In this document: positions 28,205 through 37,191 of the stretch, one piece after another
Numbering within the stretch: the first letter of the stretch is position 1
How the letters are laid out: each line of letters starts with the position of its first letter
Source of the DNA: Marinobacter sp. CHS3-4
GTDB taxonomy: Bacteria; Pseudomonadota; Gammaproteobacteria; Pseudomonadales; Oleiphilaceae
Reading direction: 5' to 3'
Assembly: GCF_030053415.1 (NCBI RefSeq)
Contig: NZ_JASGBJ010000001.1
Coordinates: 1,512,394-1,576,393 of the forward strand
DNA: 64,000 bases
The notes under the pieces: generated by a model
Told to the model about the DNA's origin: nothing
Database searches by the model: none
Seen by the model: only the letters and a program-made list of their open reading frames with translations
Position numbers and translations under genes: made by a program

Positions 28205-28573
28205 ATGGCAAAGATTAATGATTATTATCAGAAGAAGCAGCTTATGGAAAAGCTCTCTGAAGAACTGGCAAAACTGGAGCAGGATCAGGCGCTGAAAGGT
28301 GAACTGGAATTCGAGAATAAAGTTCGCGACCTGATGAAAGAATACAAAAAATCGCCGAAAGACGTTCTGCAGATTCTGTCGGCCATCGACCCCACCATTA
28401 CCGGCGCTAAAGCAGCGGCTTCCACGGGCACTCGCGCCAAGCGCCCGATGAAAACCTACAAGAACCCGCACACGGGTGAAGTGGTTCAAACCCGTGGCGG
28501 CAACCACAAGACGCTGAACGAATGGCGCAAAAAGCACGGTAAGGAAGCGGTTCAGAGCTGGCAGCAGGACTGA
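28205..28573 (+). CDS. mvaT: H-NS-like xenogeneic silencer of the MvaT/MvaU family
   Basis: The 122-residue protein starts at ATG 28205 (a TTG three codons upstream is less likely). It has a coiled-coil oligomerisation region (residues 10-60, rich in Lys/Glu/Leu), a flexible Ala/Thr linker, and a C-terminal DNA-binding domain with TYKNPHTGEVVQTRGGNHK, which contains the R-G-N 'AT-pincer' type motif of MvaT. Such proteins coat AT-rich DNA and silence foreign genes. It has its own promoter after a terminator. The AT-rich polysaccharide block at 0-12 kb is a natural target. Confidence 0.93.
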   Translation: MAKINDYYQKKQLMEKLSEELAKLEQDQALKGELEFENKVRDLMKEYKKSPKDVLQILSAIDPTITGAKAAASTGTRAKRPMKTYKNPHTGEVVQTRGGNHKTLNEWRKKHGKEAVQSWQQD

Positions 28574-28595
28574 GTCTATCCTTGTCTTACCAGGC

Positions 28596-28617
28596 AGCGT
28601 GTGCGCCCGCACACGCT
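28596..28617. terminator. Hairpin between convergent mvaT and GGDEF genes
   Basis: A ten-base inverted repeat (AGCGTGTGCG / CGCACACGCT) sits between the convergent stop codons and overlaps the stop of the minus-strand gene. No T-run follows on either strand, so termination efficiency is doubtful. Confidence 0.45.
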
Positions 28618-29581
28618 AGCTTTCCTCGCCGAACACCACCACCCGGTTTCTTCCGCCTTCCTTGCCCGCATACAGCGCCTCATCGGCCTGCTGGAGCCAT
28701 TGCATGTAGTTTTCCGGCTTTTCGGAAATGGGGGCGATGCCAATGCTGACGGTGTAGGTGATATCGGCCACATCCGTTTTTACGGTGCTTGCCGCGATAG
28801 TCTCACGGATTCGTTCGCAGATGATGCGTGCGCCGTCGGCGCCGGTTTCCGGCAGAATAATTCCGAATTCCTCCCCGCCATAGCGTCCCACTGTGTCAGA
28901 TTGCCGAACGCTGGCTTTGGTCACCTGCGCGGTGTGCTTGATGACTTCATCGCCGGCGAGATGGCCGTGGGTGTCGTTCACCGCCTTGAAGTGGTCAATA
29001 TCAAACATCACCAGGCAGGTGGGTTGGCCGTACCGGCGATAACGCTCGAATTCGGCATCCAGAAGGTTTTCCCAGGTTCCCCGGTTCAGCAGGCCGGTTA
29101 AGCGGTCGGTCATGCTCAGCTTTTCGAGTTGCTGATTGGCCTTTTCCAGCGCTCGTTTGCTGGTGGCTATATCGGTGACGTCGTAAACCATCAAGCAGAC
29201 TTTTTCGACCTGGCCATTGATGCCAGACAGGGGGCTGATGGTCAGGTTCTGGAACATGAACTCTTCGGTGTCGGTGATGGGCCGGGTGCTTCGGAACTTG
29301 AACAGGAAAGGGCGCTGCTCCCACGAGGTAAAGGCCCGGGTGTTCAGCATGGCGACAGAATCGACTTTTCGGGTCAGCCAGGCTTCGGGGATGTCCGGAA
29401 ACACGTCAAAGAGTACCTGATCACGAACTTTGCTGGCGGTAATGCCGCTGTGATGTTCCATAAACCCGTTCCAGGCCTGAACGCGAAACTCCAGGTCAAT
29501 GATCACCAGCCCGACCTCGACGGATTCGAGCATGTCCACCAGCCAGTGGAACGAGGTTGCTTCCGTTTCAGAGATTGCCAT
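28616..29581 (-). CDS. PAS-GGDEF diguanylate cyclase
   Basis: The 321-residue cytoplasmic protein has an N-terminal PAS domain (about residues 10-125), a short coiled coil (ALEKANQQLEKLSMTDRLTG) and a GGDEF domain. The active-site motif is GGEEF (about 234-238) and an inhibitory RxxD site (RQSD) is placed five residues before it. It should make c-di-GMP with product inhibition. The start lies two bases after the stop of the REC-CheX-like gene, so the two are co-transcribed and the regulator may control the cyclase. No membrane segments are present, so a soluble ligand or redox signal for the PAS domain is expected. Confidence 0.9.
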   Translation of the reverse strand: MAISETEATSFHWLVDMLESVEVGLVIIDLEFRVQAWNGFMEHHSGITASKVRDQVLFDVFPDIPEAWLTRKVDSVAMLNTRAFTSWEQRPFLFKFRSTRPITDTEEFMFQNLTISPLSGINGQVEKVCLMVYDVTDIATSKRALEKANQQLEKLSMTDRLTGLLNRGTWENLLDAEFERYRRYGQPTCLVMFDIDHFKAVNDTHGHLAGDEVIKHTAQVTKASVRQSDTVGRYGGEEFGIILPETGADGARIICERIRETIAASTVKTDVADITYTVSIGIAPISEKPENYMQWLQQADEALYAGKEGGRNRVVVFGEES

Positions 29582-29583
29582 GG

Positions 29584-30600
29584 TCAGTCCACCAGGTATT
29601 GCAGTCGTTGTTCAAGGAACGGCACCGAGTCTTCTGTCAGAAGCACCAGCATGTCGCAGCTGATGTCCGTGCCTTCAAGTTCGTAGCTGATCTCGATACA
29701 CAGGAGCTTTTCCTGGCGCTGCCTGTGGTAGTCAAGCAGGTCGCCCACTTTGCGGTGCTGCCCGAGCACGGTTGGATGGCCCAGGCCGAGTTTGAGGTCC
29801 AACTGGTCGCCGATGCCGTTGATAAATGCGCCAAACAGGATGCTGGACATGTCCATCAAGACTTCCACCTCAAGATTTTCGGTGTGGATGTCGTCATAAA
29901 GCAACAGCTTTGCCATTTCCTCGAAGTTGGCGTCTGCAAACAGCAACATGGCTTCGCCGGCGACGCCGGCGCCAATAAAGCCCTGGCAAACGGCAGAGTA
30001 GGGCGTGTTAGCGTCAGCCGCCGATATGGCCATGCTCAGCTCGCTGGTGGTGATCGTCTCTATTTTAGGAACGGGTTGGCGTACGAACACTTTGAGCAGG
30101 CGCGCCAGCAGGTCGGAAGACCGTCCCATGGCGACGTTGGAAATCTCCTGAAGGTAGTCATTCAGGTTGACAGTCCCGGATTTTGACGGCGCCTTTGCAG
30201 CCGCCCCGGCTTCCTGGGTTTCGAATTCTTCGGGCTGCAGGAAACCGTAGTCGCGCAGAATGCTGGCCACTTGATCAGTGTCGGTCGGCTTTTTAATGAA
30301 ATCAATGGCACCCAGTTTTTTTACCCGCTCACGGGCTCCGGGCTGAATGTCACCGGAAACCACAATGGTCAGTACCGGAAGATCCTGTGCGTGGATGGTC
30401 TGCAATACCTCGTAGCCGTCCATTTCGGGCATGTTCAGGTCCAGAAACAGCAGTTCAGCCTGGCTTTCTTCCAGTTTTTCCAGGCAGTTTTTGCCGTCAA
30501 AGGCAAAAGTGACGTCCGCTTTCCAGTTTTTGGGAAGGGCACGCGCCATTTGTTTGCGCGCCATAGACGAGTCATCACAAATCAGAACTCGGATGGACAT
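29584..30600 (-). CDS. Response regulator with CheC/CheX-like domain
   Basis: Residues 1-120 form a receiver domain with the acidic pair in ICDDSS, the phospho-acceptor in LFLDLNMPEMDG, and the conserved Lys in FIKKPT. After a linker, residues from about 150 to 338 resemble CheC/CheX-type proteins (ELSMAISAADANTPYSAV, LMDMSSILFGAFINGIGDQL). That family removes phosphate from CheY-like receivers, so this protein may dephosphorylate itself or a partner. No histidine kinase is adjacent. It is the first gene of a two-gene operon with the PAS-GGDEF cyclase. Confidence 0.83.
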   Translation of the reverse strand: MSIRVLICDDSSMARKQMARALPKNWKADVTFAFDGKNCLEKLEESQAELLFLDLNMPEMDGYEVLQTIHAQDLPVLTIVVSGDIQPGARERVKKLGAIDFIKKPTDTDQVASILRDYGFLQPEEFETQEAGAAAKAPSKSGTVNLNDYLQEISNVAMGRSSDLLARLLKVFVRQPVPKIETITTSELSMAISAADANTPYSAVCQGFIGAGVAGEAMLLFADANFEEMAKLLLYDDIHTENLEVEVLMDMSSILFGAFINGIGDQLDLKLGLGHPTVLGQHRKVGDLLDYHRQRQEKLLCIEISYELEGTDISCDMLVLLTEDSVPFLEQRLQYLVD

Positions 30601-30856
30601 GGGGGCTCCGCTTATTATTTTCTTCAGTATAGCAGTGGGATAGACGAATTCTATGCCCTGTGAACTGTCTCACTCTATTGGCTGGGGTGCCTGGGATACT
30701 ATGGCGTTGCGGCAATAACACAATGTAACAAAGAAAAAGAAAGCCGTATGCCAAAGCAGAGTTAATAAGAGCGTGAAAAGCGCCAGTAGAAATCTGCGGC
30801 ATCAGGGTTGGGCGTCGGATGGCTAGACCCAAAGACTAAATCAGAGACACGAGACT

Positions 30857-31732
30857 ATGCGACAGGATGCATTCAAGTATGCTGTCCCTTTCACCATCTG
30901 CCTGGGCCTATCGCCGTTGGCAATGGCAGAACTTGAGCCTATCTCCGATAAGGAAATGAGCCAGGTTCAGGGGCAAGCATTGATGACCGTAAACAACGTG
31001 GACGACGGTACCCATAGTTTTACGCGTGTCACCATGGGCATGGACGTGAAAACCCGTCTGAACGTGGATAACGCGATTATTGGTGGGGATGGCTCCGGGG
31101 CAGATCTGGATGTATCTGACCTCGCGCTGGGTCATTATGTTCGTGACGACACCCGTGTCCAGATTGATGGTCAAACCTACAACGTTGATGACATCGTTCG
31201 CTTCCAGGGTGCGCAACCCTATTTCGAACTCGCCAGGAACGGTAACGATCTGGCTGGCTTCCGTATGGGGTTTGGCGAAGCCCGCGGCACCCTGTCAGGC
31301 AACTTTGCCAGCTTCAGCGGTAATCTCGGAATCAAGCTTGATGATGGCACCGGTACGGGTACAACGGTCGATGCGACCTTGTTTGATGATGCCGGCGTAG
31401 CCACCAACCACCGCGCAACCCAGATTGGCATTCCGGGTGCGGAAGGCACCTGTTCGTCCAGCGCAGAATGCGTGCCCTTGACCAACATTAAATCCATGGA
31501 CATCGGTGTCGATAATGGCGACGGCACGGTTGGCTTCACCAACGACTTGTTCCTGGCTTTCCAGCAGGAATCCGTTGACTGGCAGCAGGTAAACGGTGCC
31601 GGAACGATTCAGGGGCCGCAGGGAGTGTTCATGAACCTGCCCACCGCCATGACCCTGGATATGCAAACCCTTCAAAACGGGGTTCAGCGCGAGCGGACTC
31701 ACTACGTGGATCGCGGTACCGGCATGTTCTGA
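30857..31732 (+). CDS. Secreted protein resembling DUF6160
   Basis: The 291-residue product has a typical signal peptide (MRQDAFKYAVPFTICLGL.., cleavage after LAMA) followed at once by ELEPISDKEMSQVQGQA. That motif, an acidic 'ISD..MS.V.GQA' start, is characteristic of DUF6160-like outer-surface proteins in Marinobacter and pseudomonads. The rest is rich in Gly, Asp, Asn and Thr, with alternating beta-type patterns and a single Cys pair (CSSSAEC). Function is unknown; a beta-rich surface protein is plausible. It stands alone, divergent from the regulator operon. Confidence 0.7.
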   Translation: MRQDAFKYAVPFTICLGLSPLAMAELEPISDKEMSQVQGQALMTVNNVDDGTHSFTRVTMGMDVKTRLNVDNAIIGGDGSGADLDVSDLALGHYVRDDTRVQIDGQTYNVDDIVRFQGAQPYFELARNGNDLAGFRMGFGEARGTLSGNFASFSGNLGIKLDDGTGTGTTVDATLFDDAGVATNHRATQIGIPGAEGTCSSSAECVPLTNIKSMDIGVDNGDGTVGFTNDLFLAFQQESVDWQQVNGAGTIQGPQGVFMNLPTAMTLDMQTLQNGVQRERTHYVDRGTGMF

Positions 31733-31779
31733 TAGACTGCGCAGCAATCTCATTCGATTCTGCGCAGGAGCAGTTAGCG

Positions 31780-33225
31780 GTGATCCGTTCTTTTTACTGG
31801 CACGACTATGAAACCTTCGGGGTTGATCCCATTCACGATCGCCCCTGTCAGTTCGCCGGCGTGCGCACAGACGCCGACCTCAATATTATTGAGGACCCTC
31901 TGGTTATCTATTGCCGGCCCACGGATGATTACGTTCCCTCGCCGGAGGCCTGCCTGATTACCGGCATTACCCCGCAAAAAGCCCTTGAAGAGGGGTTTTC
32001 AGAAGCCGAATTCATTTCGCAGATCAACGAAGCTTTCAGTCAGCCCGGCACCTGCGTAGTGGGCTATAACAACCTGCGTTTTGACGACGAAGTGACCCGC
32101 CATACCCTGTATCGAAACCTGAGGGACCCCTACGCACGGGAGTGGCAAAACGGTAATTCCCGTTGGGACATCATTGACATGGTGCGCCTGACCTACGCTC
32201 TGCGCCCGGAAGGTATCAACTGGCCGAAGAAAGAGGATGGCAGCCCCAGCTTCCGGCTGGAAGAACTGACAGCGGCGAATGGCATCAGCCACGAAAGTGC
32301 CCACGACGCCATGTCAGACGTAGAAGCGACCATTGCCATCGCCCGGCTGATACGTGAAAAGCAGCCAAAGCTGTTTGATTTCGTGCTGCAGAATAAGGAC
32401 AAACACTCCGCCCGGGCCATGCTGGATACCGCCACCATGAAGCCGGTGCTCCATGTGTCTGCCAAATACCCTGCGTCGCGAGGATGCTGCGCGATGGTGG
32501 CGCCGGTGGCCGATCACCCCACCAACAAGAATCTGGTGATTGTTTACGACCTCAGGGAAGACCCGTCAGAACTCATTAATGCGACGCCACAACAGATTCG
32601 TGAGCGTGTCTTCACGTCGCAGGCGAATCTGGGGGAGGGCGTCAGCCGGTTTCCTCTCAAGGGTGTGCAGTTGAATAAATGTCCGGTGCTCGCGCCGTCG
32701 GCGATGCTGAAATCTCTGTCTGAGGAACGCCTTCAGGCTCTGGAGTTGGATGGCGACGCCTTGCGCCGGAATCTATCCATACTGCGCAAGGCAGAGGGCT
32801 TGCCCGCAAGGATCGCAGAGGCATTCGATCAGCCACACGAAGGCGACCTGACGGATCCGGACGAGCAGCTTTACGCCGGCGGATTTATTGGCAAGCAGGA
32901 TCGCGACACCCTGAACTGGCTATTGAATCAGCCGGTCGAAACCTTGGGAGAGCAAGAGGTCCGTTTTCAGGATGAGCGGCTTTACGAATTGCTGTTCCGT
33001 TACCGCGCCCGCAATTTCCCGGAAACGCTGATTGGGGAAGAGCAGGAAAAGTGGGAAGAATTTCGCCAGCAGCGTCTGATGCAACCGAAGTCTGGTTGGC
33101 GTTCTCTGGAAACCTTCTTTGCGACCCTTCAGTCGATGGCCGCTGATCCGGATTTGACTCCGGAAAAGCGGCACCTGCTTGAAGAGCTTCAGCTTTATGG
33201 TGAGTCGCTGATTCCTTATGTTTAA
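31780..33225 (+). CDS. sbcB: Exodeoxyribonuclease I
   Basis: The 481-residue protein matches SbcB/ExoI in length and motifs. The DEDD exonuclease residues are seen in FYWHDYETFG, GYNNLRFDDEVTR and HDAMSDVEATI, followed by SH3-like and C-terminal helical domains (LYAGGFIGKQDRDTLNWL). It degrades single-stranded DNA from the 3' end in mismatch repair and recombination. The start is GTG at 31780 with GGAG upstream. It stands alone and converges on the TPR protein gene. Confidence 0.94.
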   Translation: MIRSFYWHDYETFGVDPIHDRPCQFAGVRTDADLNIIEDPLVIYCRPTDDYVPSPEACLITGITPQKALEEGFSEAEFISQINEAFSQPGTCVVGYNNLRFDDEVTRHTLYRNLRDPYAREWQNGNSRWDIIDMVRLTYALRPEGINWPKKEDGSPSFRLEELTAANGISHESAHDAMSDVEATIAIARLIREKQPKLFDFVLQNKDKHSARAMLDTATMKPVLHVSAKYPASRGCCAMVAPVADHPTNKNLVIVYDLREDPSELINATPQQIRERVFTSQANLGEGVSRFPLKGVQLNKCPVLAPSAMLKSLSEERLQALELDGDALRRNLSILRKAEGLPARIAEAFDQPHEGDLTDPDEQLYAGGFIGKQDRDTLNWLLNQPVETLGEQEVRFQDERLYELLFRYRARNFPETLIGEEQEKWEEFRQQRLMQPKSGWRSLETFFATLQSMAADPDLTPEKRHLLEELQLYGESLIPYV

Positions 33226-33246
33226 AGGGCTCGGCGTTTAACCGAC

Positions 33247-35244
33247 TCAGCGGCGTTTCTGGAAGTACACCGATAGATCCTGGCCCATCAGGCTCTGCAC
33301 TTCGCTGCCCAGTGTTTCGGCCTGAATCTGCTTTTGCACGGGGCCGGTGGCCAGGCTGTGGCCGTCGGTATCCCGGGCTTTTACAAGCTTCCAGTCCACT
33401 TCGTTGCTGACCAGCGCCATGAGTTCGTTTAACTGCTCGGCGTTCTGTGCGGCGAACCAGCGGTCACGGCATCCGCCGAGGCCGTAGAAATCGGAATCTT
33501 CCGTCAGTGTTTGCCAGGTCGGGTCCTGGCGATTGTTCATGACCATCTTGCGGAGCTGGCGCAGGGTAGAGCGTGTTGGCTTTAAATTGTGCCTGGCAAT
33601 CATCTGTCTGATCTGACGGTCGCCATCGGTTTGCTCGCTTACGCTTGTGTGGAGATGCACGATGGCCCCGGCGTTGGTGCCCGCGTTGACCAAGGCCGCC
33701 AGGGAAAGATCGGTCATATTATCGGATGGCAAGCGTCCCACTTCGATCCAGTGGACTTTGTGTTCATCCGCAATAAAGTTCTGCGCAACCGACCAGGGCC
33801 AGAAAACGATGTTGCTGATACCCAACTGGTCTGCCATGCGGGTGGCCTTCGCGATATTGGCGAGGGACTCGTCCACGGCAATCACTTCCACGTCGCTCAG
33901 ATAATGCGCCAGCTCCATCGCGCGCTGTCCGGAGCGGGCTCCGCAGACCATGATTCGCAACGTATCCGGGCAATGATCGGTCGTCAGGCCCAGTTCATGG
34001 GTCAGTGCGTTTTTCAGGCTGGCTTGCGTCCGATAGGACAGGGTAGACCAGCAAGGCCAGGCCTGGGGGACGTCGGTTTTTTCCAGGTGAAGCTCTTCCG
34101 CCTTTTCATCAAAGCTCTGTTTGATCGCTTCTTCCATAGCGCGGTCGTAATAGCTGGCGGCCATGGTCGCCTGCATTGCTACGGGCCAGTCCACCAGATT
34201 CCAGGCACCGAGGTCCACCGCGAAGGGTTGATGGAACAGTGCGCCGTACATGGCACTGATCATCAGCGAGCCGATCAGTTGATCTTGCGCATCGCCAAGA
34301 ACCAGCTGTGCCTTGATGCTGTCGTTCACTGTGGCTACCAGGCGTTCCTCATCGTCCTCGGCGGGCAGGGCATAGCCGGTTCGATCCACATAGACTGCCA
34401 GTGCCAATGCCAGTGGCTGCAGGTTGTCGCGGAGTTCCGCAGTCTTTGCGACTTCGGCCAGAACTGAACGGCGCAACAGGGTGACCAGTTCTTCAACCGC
34501 CGGATCAGGCATCAGGGTTTTGTTCAGTGCCAGTAGCAGGAGCGAATCCTGACTGGCCGCATCCAGAAAGATCTGGGCGTTGGGGTCTTCCAGATCGTAC
34601 TGCTGGCGGATAATCGCGGCGACAAATCGTCCCAGTTCCTGATGCGGAAGGCCATCGTGACTCAGCAAGGCAATGGCGTCATGCGCCAGGTCCTGATCGG
34701 CGGTCGCTACATCCAGCTGGGCGGCACATTGCAGCATGCCGCTGTAGATGGATGGCCACTCAAGGCCGGTCTCAAGCAGTTTGCGGTAATGCAGGTAGGC
34801 CACATCGAACGCGCCCTGCATCCGTTTGGCGTGAGCAACGCCGCAGAAAGCCGGTGCGGACTGCCGATCCATGTCCAGTGCCTGCAGAAAGTACTGCTCG
34901 GCAAGCGCCGGGCGTTCAGACTGAAGTGCCCAGTAACCCAGGTTGATGTGTTGTTGTGGCTGTTCTGAATCCAGATCGAGGCTGCGGGTAAACAGAGTCT
35001 GGGCGGCTTCCAGATCGCCGTCGTCCATCTCTACCCGTCCCAGCAGGCCGAGAGCAGCGGGATGGCCCGGTTCTGCCGCAAGCGCGTCCTTCAAGTAGCC
35101 GCGACACTCTGCTCTTGCCTTCGTGCGCTGAACCAGTGACGCAGGGCCATTGGACTCGCGGTAGGCAAGCTGAGCCTGGATCAGCAGTCGAGCCGCAACG
35201 GCCTGCTGCTGATCAGCGCTTTGATTATGATGCTGTGCTTGCAT
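33247..35244 (-). CDS. TPR protein with methyltransferase-like domain
   Basis: The 665-residue protein has TPR-like repeats in the first ~170 residues (HPAALGLLGRVEMDDGDLEA, QHINLGYWALQSERPALAE), a long helical middle part, and a class I SAM-methyltransferase-like domain from about residue 425. In that domain, motif I reads GARSGQRAMELA and is followed by VEVIAVDES. The glycine pattern is looser than in most methyltransferases, so activity is uncertain. The gene sits directly beside a flagellin gene (45 bases, same strand), where modification or chaperone genes are common. A role in methylating or otherwise modifying flagellin is an inference from position. Confidence 0.6.
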   Translation of the reverse strand: MQAQHHNQSADQQQAVAARLLIQAQLAYRESNGPASLVQRTKARAECRGYLKDALAAEPGHPAALGLLGRVEMDDGDLEAAQTLFTRSLDLDSEQPQQHINLGYWALQSERPALAEQYFLQALDMDRQSAPAFCGVAHAKRMQGAFDVAYLHYRKLLETGLEWPSIYSGMLQCAAQLDVATADQDLAHDAIALLSHDGLPHQELGRFVAAIIRQQYDLEDPNAQIFLDAASQDSLLLLALNKTLMPDPAVEELVTLLRRSVLAEVAKTAELRDNLQPLALALAVYVDRTGYALPAEDDEERLVATVNDSIKAQLVLGDAQDQLIGSLMISAMYGALFHQPFAVDLGAWNLVDWPVAMQATMAASYYDRAMEEAIKQSFDEKAEELHLEKTDVPQAWPCWSTLSYRTQASLKNALTHELGLTTDHCPDTLRIMVCGARSGQRAMELAHYLSDVEVIAVDESLANIAKATRMADQLGISNIVFWPWSVAQNFIADEHKVHWIEVGRLPSDNMTDLSLAALVNAGTNAGAIVHLHTSVSEQTDGDRQIRQMIARHNLKPTRSTLRQLRKMVMNNRQDPTWQTLTEDSDFYGLGGCRDRWFAAQNAEQLNELMALVSNEVDWKLVKARDTDGHSLATGPVQKQIQAETLGSEVQSLMGQDLSVYFQKRR

Positions 35245-35288
35245 GGGACACCTCAGTCTTCAATCGTTCGCGTTCAGCGCTCTGTCTG

Positions 35289-36815
35289 TTAACCCTGCAG
35301 CAACTGCAGGACCTGCTGGGGCCGGGCGTTTGCCTGAGCCAGAACCGATAGGCCTGCCTGCTGCAGAACCTGGGTACGGGCCAGTTCAGCCGTTTCAGCG
35401 GCGAAGTCTGCATCCCGGATACGGCTATTGGAGGCCGCCAGGTTTTCAGACGTTGTCGCAAGGTTGGCGATGGTGGACTCGAATCGGTTTTGAACCGCAC
35501 CCAGTTCGGCGCGGAAGCCGTTGATCTTGTCAAAGGCATAATCCACAGCGACCAGAGCCAGCTCGGCTCCGTCGCGAGTATCAATCTGAAGGTCGTTCAC
35601 AGAAACCGTGTTGTCGGCCACCGTCGCATTCAGTGTCTGGTCGACACGAGGCGTTACCCCATCTTCTTCAAACAGGTCGGTTGCGGTGATGGAGATGTCA
35701 AAGTCATTTCCGAATTGGGACGAGAAAATAATCTCGTCGTTCTCGGAGTTCAGGTTGGCCCGGATGCCGGTATCGACCGTCCTGGCGTTTACCTGAGACA
35801 CAATGTCGTTCAGCGATGTGGCGTCGGCCAAGGTGAACTGATTTCCGTCCACATCCACGGCGAAGGAAACGGTGTTGCCTTCAGCAAAGTAATCGGTCAG
35901 CGGGACCGGCTCGTCGGCAATGGCGATGTTGACCGTTTCGGTATAGGTATTGCCGTCATCATCGTCATCCAGTGAAAAGACCGCATCGAATGCTTCGTTG
36001 CGAGAGTTGGAAAACACAAGCTCTCCTGTCGACGAATTGGAGCTGACAGACAGGTTATTCAGGTCGGTATTGCCACCGGCGACCGCAGTATCAATTTCGG
36101 TCTGAATGGCTGACGCCAGGGCGTCTGCATCTGCATAGGTTCCAGCCGGTATGGTCAGCGCGGTGCCGTTTATGGTGACCGTGTCATCCCCGCCAGAGAG
36201 CGTAATCGGGAAAGTCAGTGACGATTGCAAAGCGGTAGAAGCGGTATTGACTGACTCGTAGCCTGCCGTTGCGCCACCGAGGTTCTGGCTCTCGGTGAGC
36301 ACCGAGCCCAGCTGAGCACCGCGTGAATCCAGGCCGCTGACGTCGATGGTTTCACCGGCGTTAGCGCCGACCTGAAAGGTCTGCTCGCCGAAGGTACCGT
36401 CCAGCACCTTCAGGCCGTTGAAACTGGTCTGGCTGGCAATCCGGTTGATTTCGGAAATGCGTTGTTGCACCTCCTGGTTCAGGGCTTGCCGGTCGGACGT
36501 GCTGTTGGTCGCGTTGGCGGACTGTACCGCCAGTTCACGAATGCGCTGCAGGTTGTTGGTAACTTCGTCCAGCGCGCCTTCTGCTGTCTGGGCCAGGGAG
36601 ATGCCATCGTTGGCATTTCGCTGGGCGACGTTCAGACCGGTAATCTGGGCTTCGAAGCGCGTCGAGATCGCCAGGCCCGCCGCATCGTCTTTGGCGGAAT
36701 TGATTCTCAGGCCAGAAGACAGCCGCTCAAGTGCCGTATTGGCTTCGCCCTGGGAGGCGTTGAGGTTGCGCTGTGCGTTCAGCGACGCAATGTTGGTGTT
36801 GATGATCTGAGGCAT
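35289..36815 (-). CDS. fliC: Flagellin 1
   Basis: The 508-residue protein has the conserved flagellin N-terminus ([37 protein letters not shown]) and C-terminus ([20 protein letters not shown], ending [12 protein letters not shown]), which pack as the D0/D1 core. The acidic, Asp/Thr-rich middle (about residues 180-400) forms the exposed variable domains. It is secreted by the flagellar export system and polymerises into the filament. GGAGAA precedes the ATG. A sigma-54-like promoter is about 100 bases upstream. It is divergent from the second flagellin gene. Confidence 0.95.
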   Translation of the reverse strand: MPQIINTNIASLNAQRNLNASQGEANTALERLSSGLRINSAKDDAAGLAISTRFEAQITGLNVAQRNANDGISLAQTAEGALDEVTNNLQRIRELAVQSANATNSTSDRQALNQEVQQRISEINRIASQTSFNGLKVLDGTFGEQTFQVGANAGETIDVSGLDSRGAQLGSVLTESQNLGGATAGYESVNTASTALQSSLTFPITLSGGDDTVTINGTALTIPAGTYADADALASAIQTEIDTAVAGGNTDLNNLSVSSNSSTGELVFSNSRNEAFDAVFSLDDDDDGNTYTETVNIAIADEPVPLTDYFAEGNTVSFAVDVDGNQFTLADATSLNDIVSQVNARTVDTGIRANLNSENDEIIFSSQFGNDFDISITATDLFEEDGVTPRVDQTLNATVADNTVSVNDLQIDTRDGAELALVAVDYAFDKINGFRAELGAVQNRFESTIANLATTSENLAASNSRIRDADFAAETAELARTQVLQQAGLSVLAQANARPQQVLQLLQG

Positions 36816-36915
36816 ATCAATTCTCCCTGCTCAGAGATGCCGGTGGTTCGGCGCCCGGTCACGGTGGGTGCTTTGCCGGCGAAATTCATTAAATTGCCGT
36901 TTTGCAGGGTGGTAA

Positions 36916-36930
36916 GCGAAGGCTGTGCCA
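36916..36930 (-). promoter_or_regulatory. Sigma-54-like promoter of flagellin 1
   Basis: On the minus strand the bases read TGGCAC then CTTCGC, with the -24 GG and -12 GC pairs exactly ten bases apart, as sigma-54 requires. The predicted start site leaves a leader of roughly 90 bases. No good sigma-28 pair was found for this gene. Confidence 0.55.
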
Positions 36931-37081
36931 GTTTTACATTTAGACCTCTATATCATTGAAAAATAAGCGGTAAAAGCGCTATTGAAGTTGCCGTAAAGCC
37001 GGTTCACAATTGAAGTGAGACGGAAAACTGGCAGGCAATTGCCGCTTTTACATTCGCTTACAAATTGGTGGTATTTTTTGC

Positions 37082-37108
37082 TAAAGGAACCTTCGGAGGC
37101 GCCGTTAC
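37082..37108 (+). promoter_or_regulatory. Sigma-28-like promoter of flagellin 2
   Basis: TAAAGGAA (37082-37089) and GCCGTTAC (37101-37108) are spaced by 11 bases, matching TAAAGTTT-N11-GCCGATAA at most positions. The site lies 83 bases before the flagellin 2 ATG. Confidence 0.6.
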
Positions 37109-37191
37109 CCAGATCAACAGGGCGGCGCGTCTGAAAGTCGGGCGTCGAACCTAATCCATGAATTAACGGCTTTTGTCGAAGGAGAAGCATT

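Noticed and set aside
33589..34467. 292-codon plus-strand open frame
   Set aside because: It is opposite the TPR protein gene. The TPR protein has repeat structure and a domain fold, while the plus-strand frame is rich in His/Gln/Val without motifs.
37029..37042. TGGCAGGCAATTGC as a sigma-54 promoter for flagellin 2
   Set aside because: The GG and GC pairs are nine bases apart instead of ten, and a better sigma-28-like pair lies closer to the gene.
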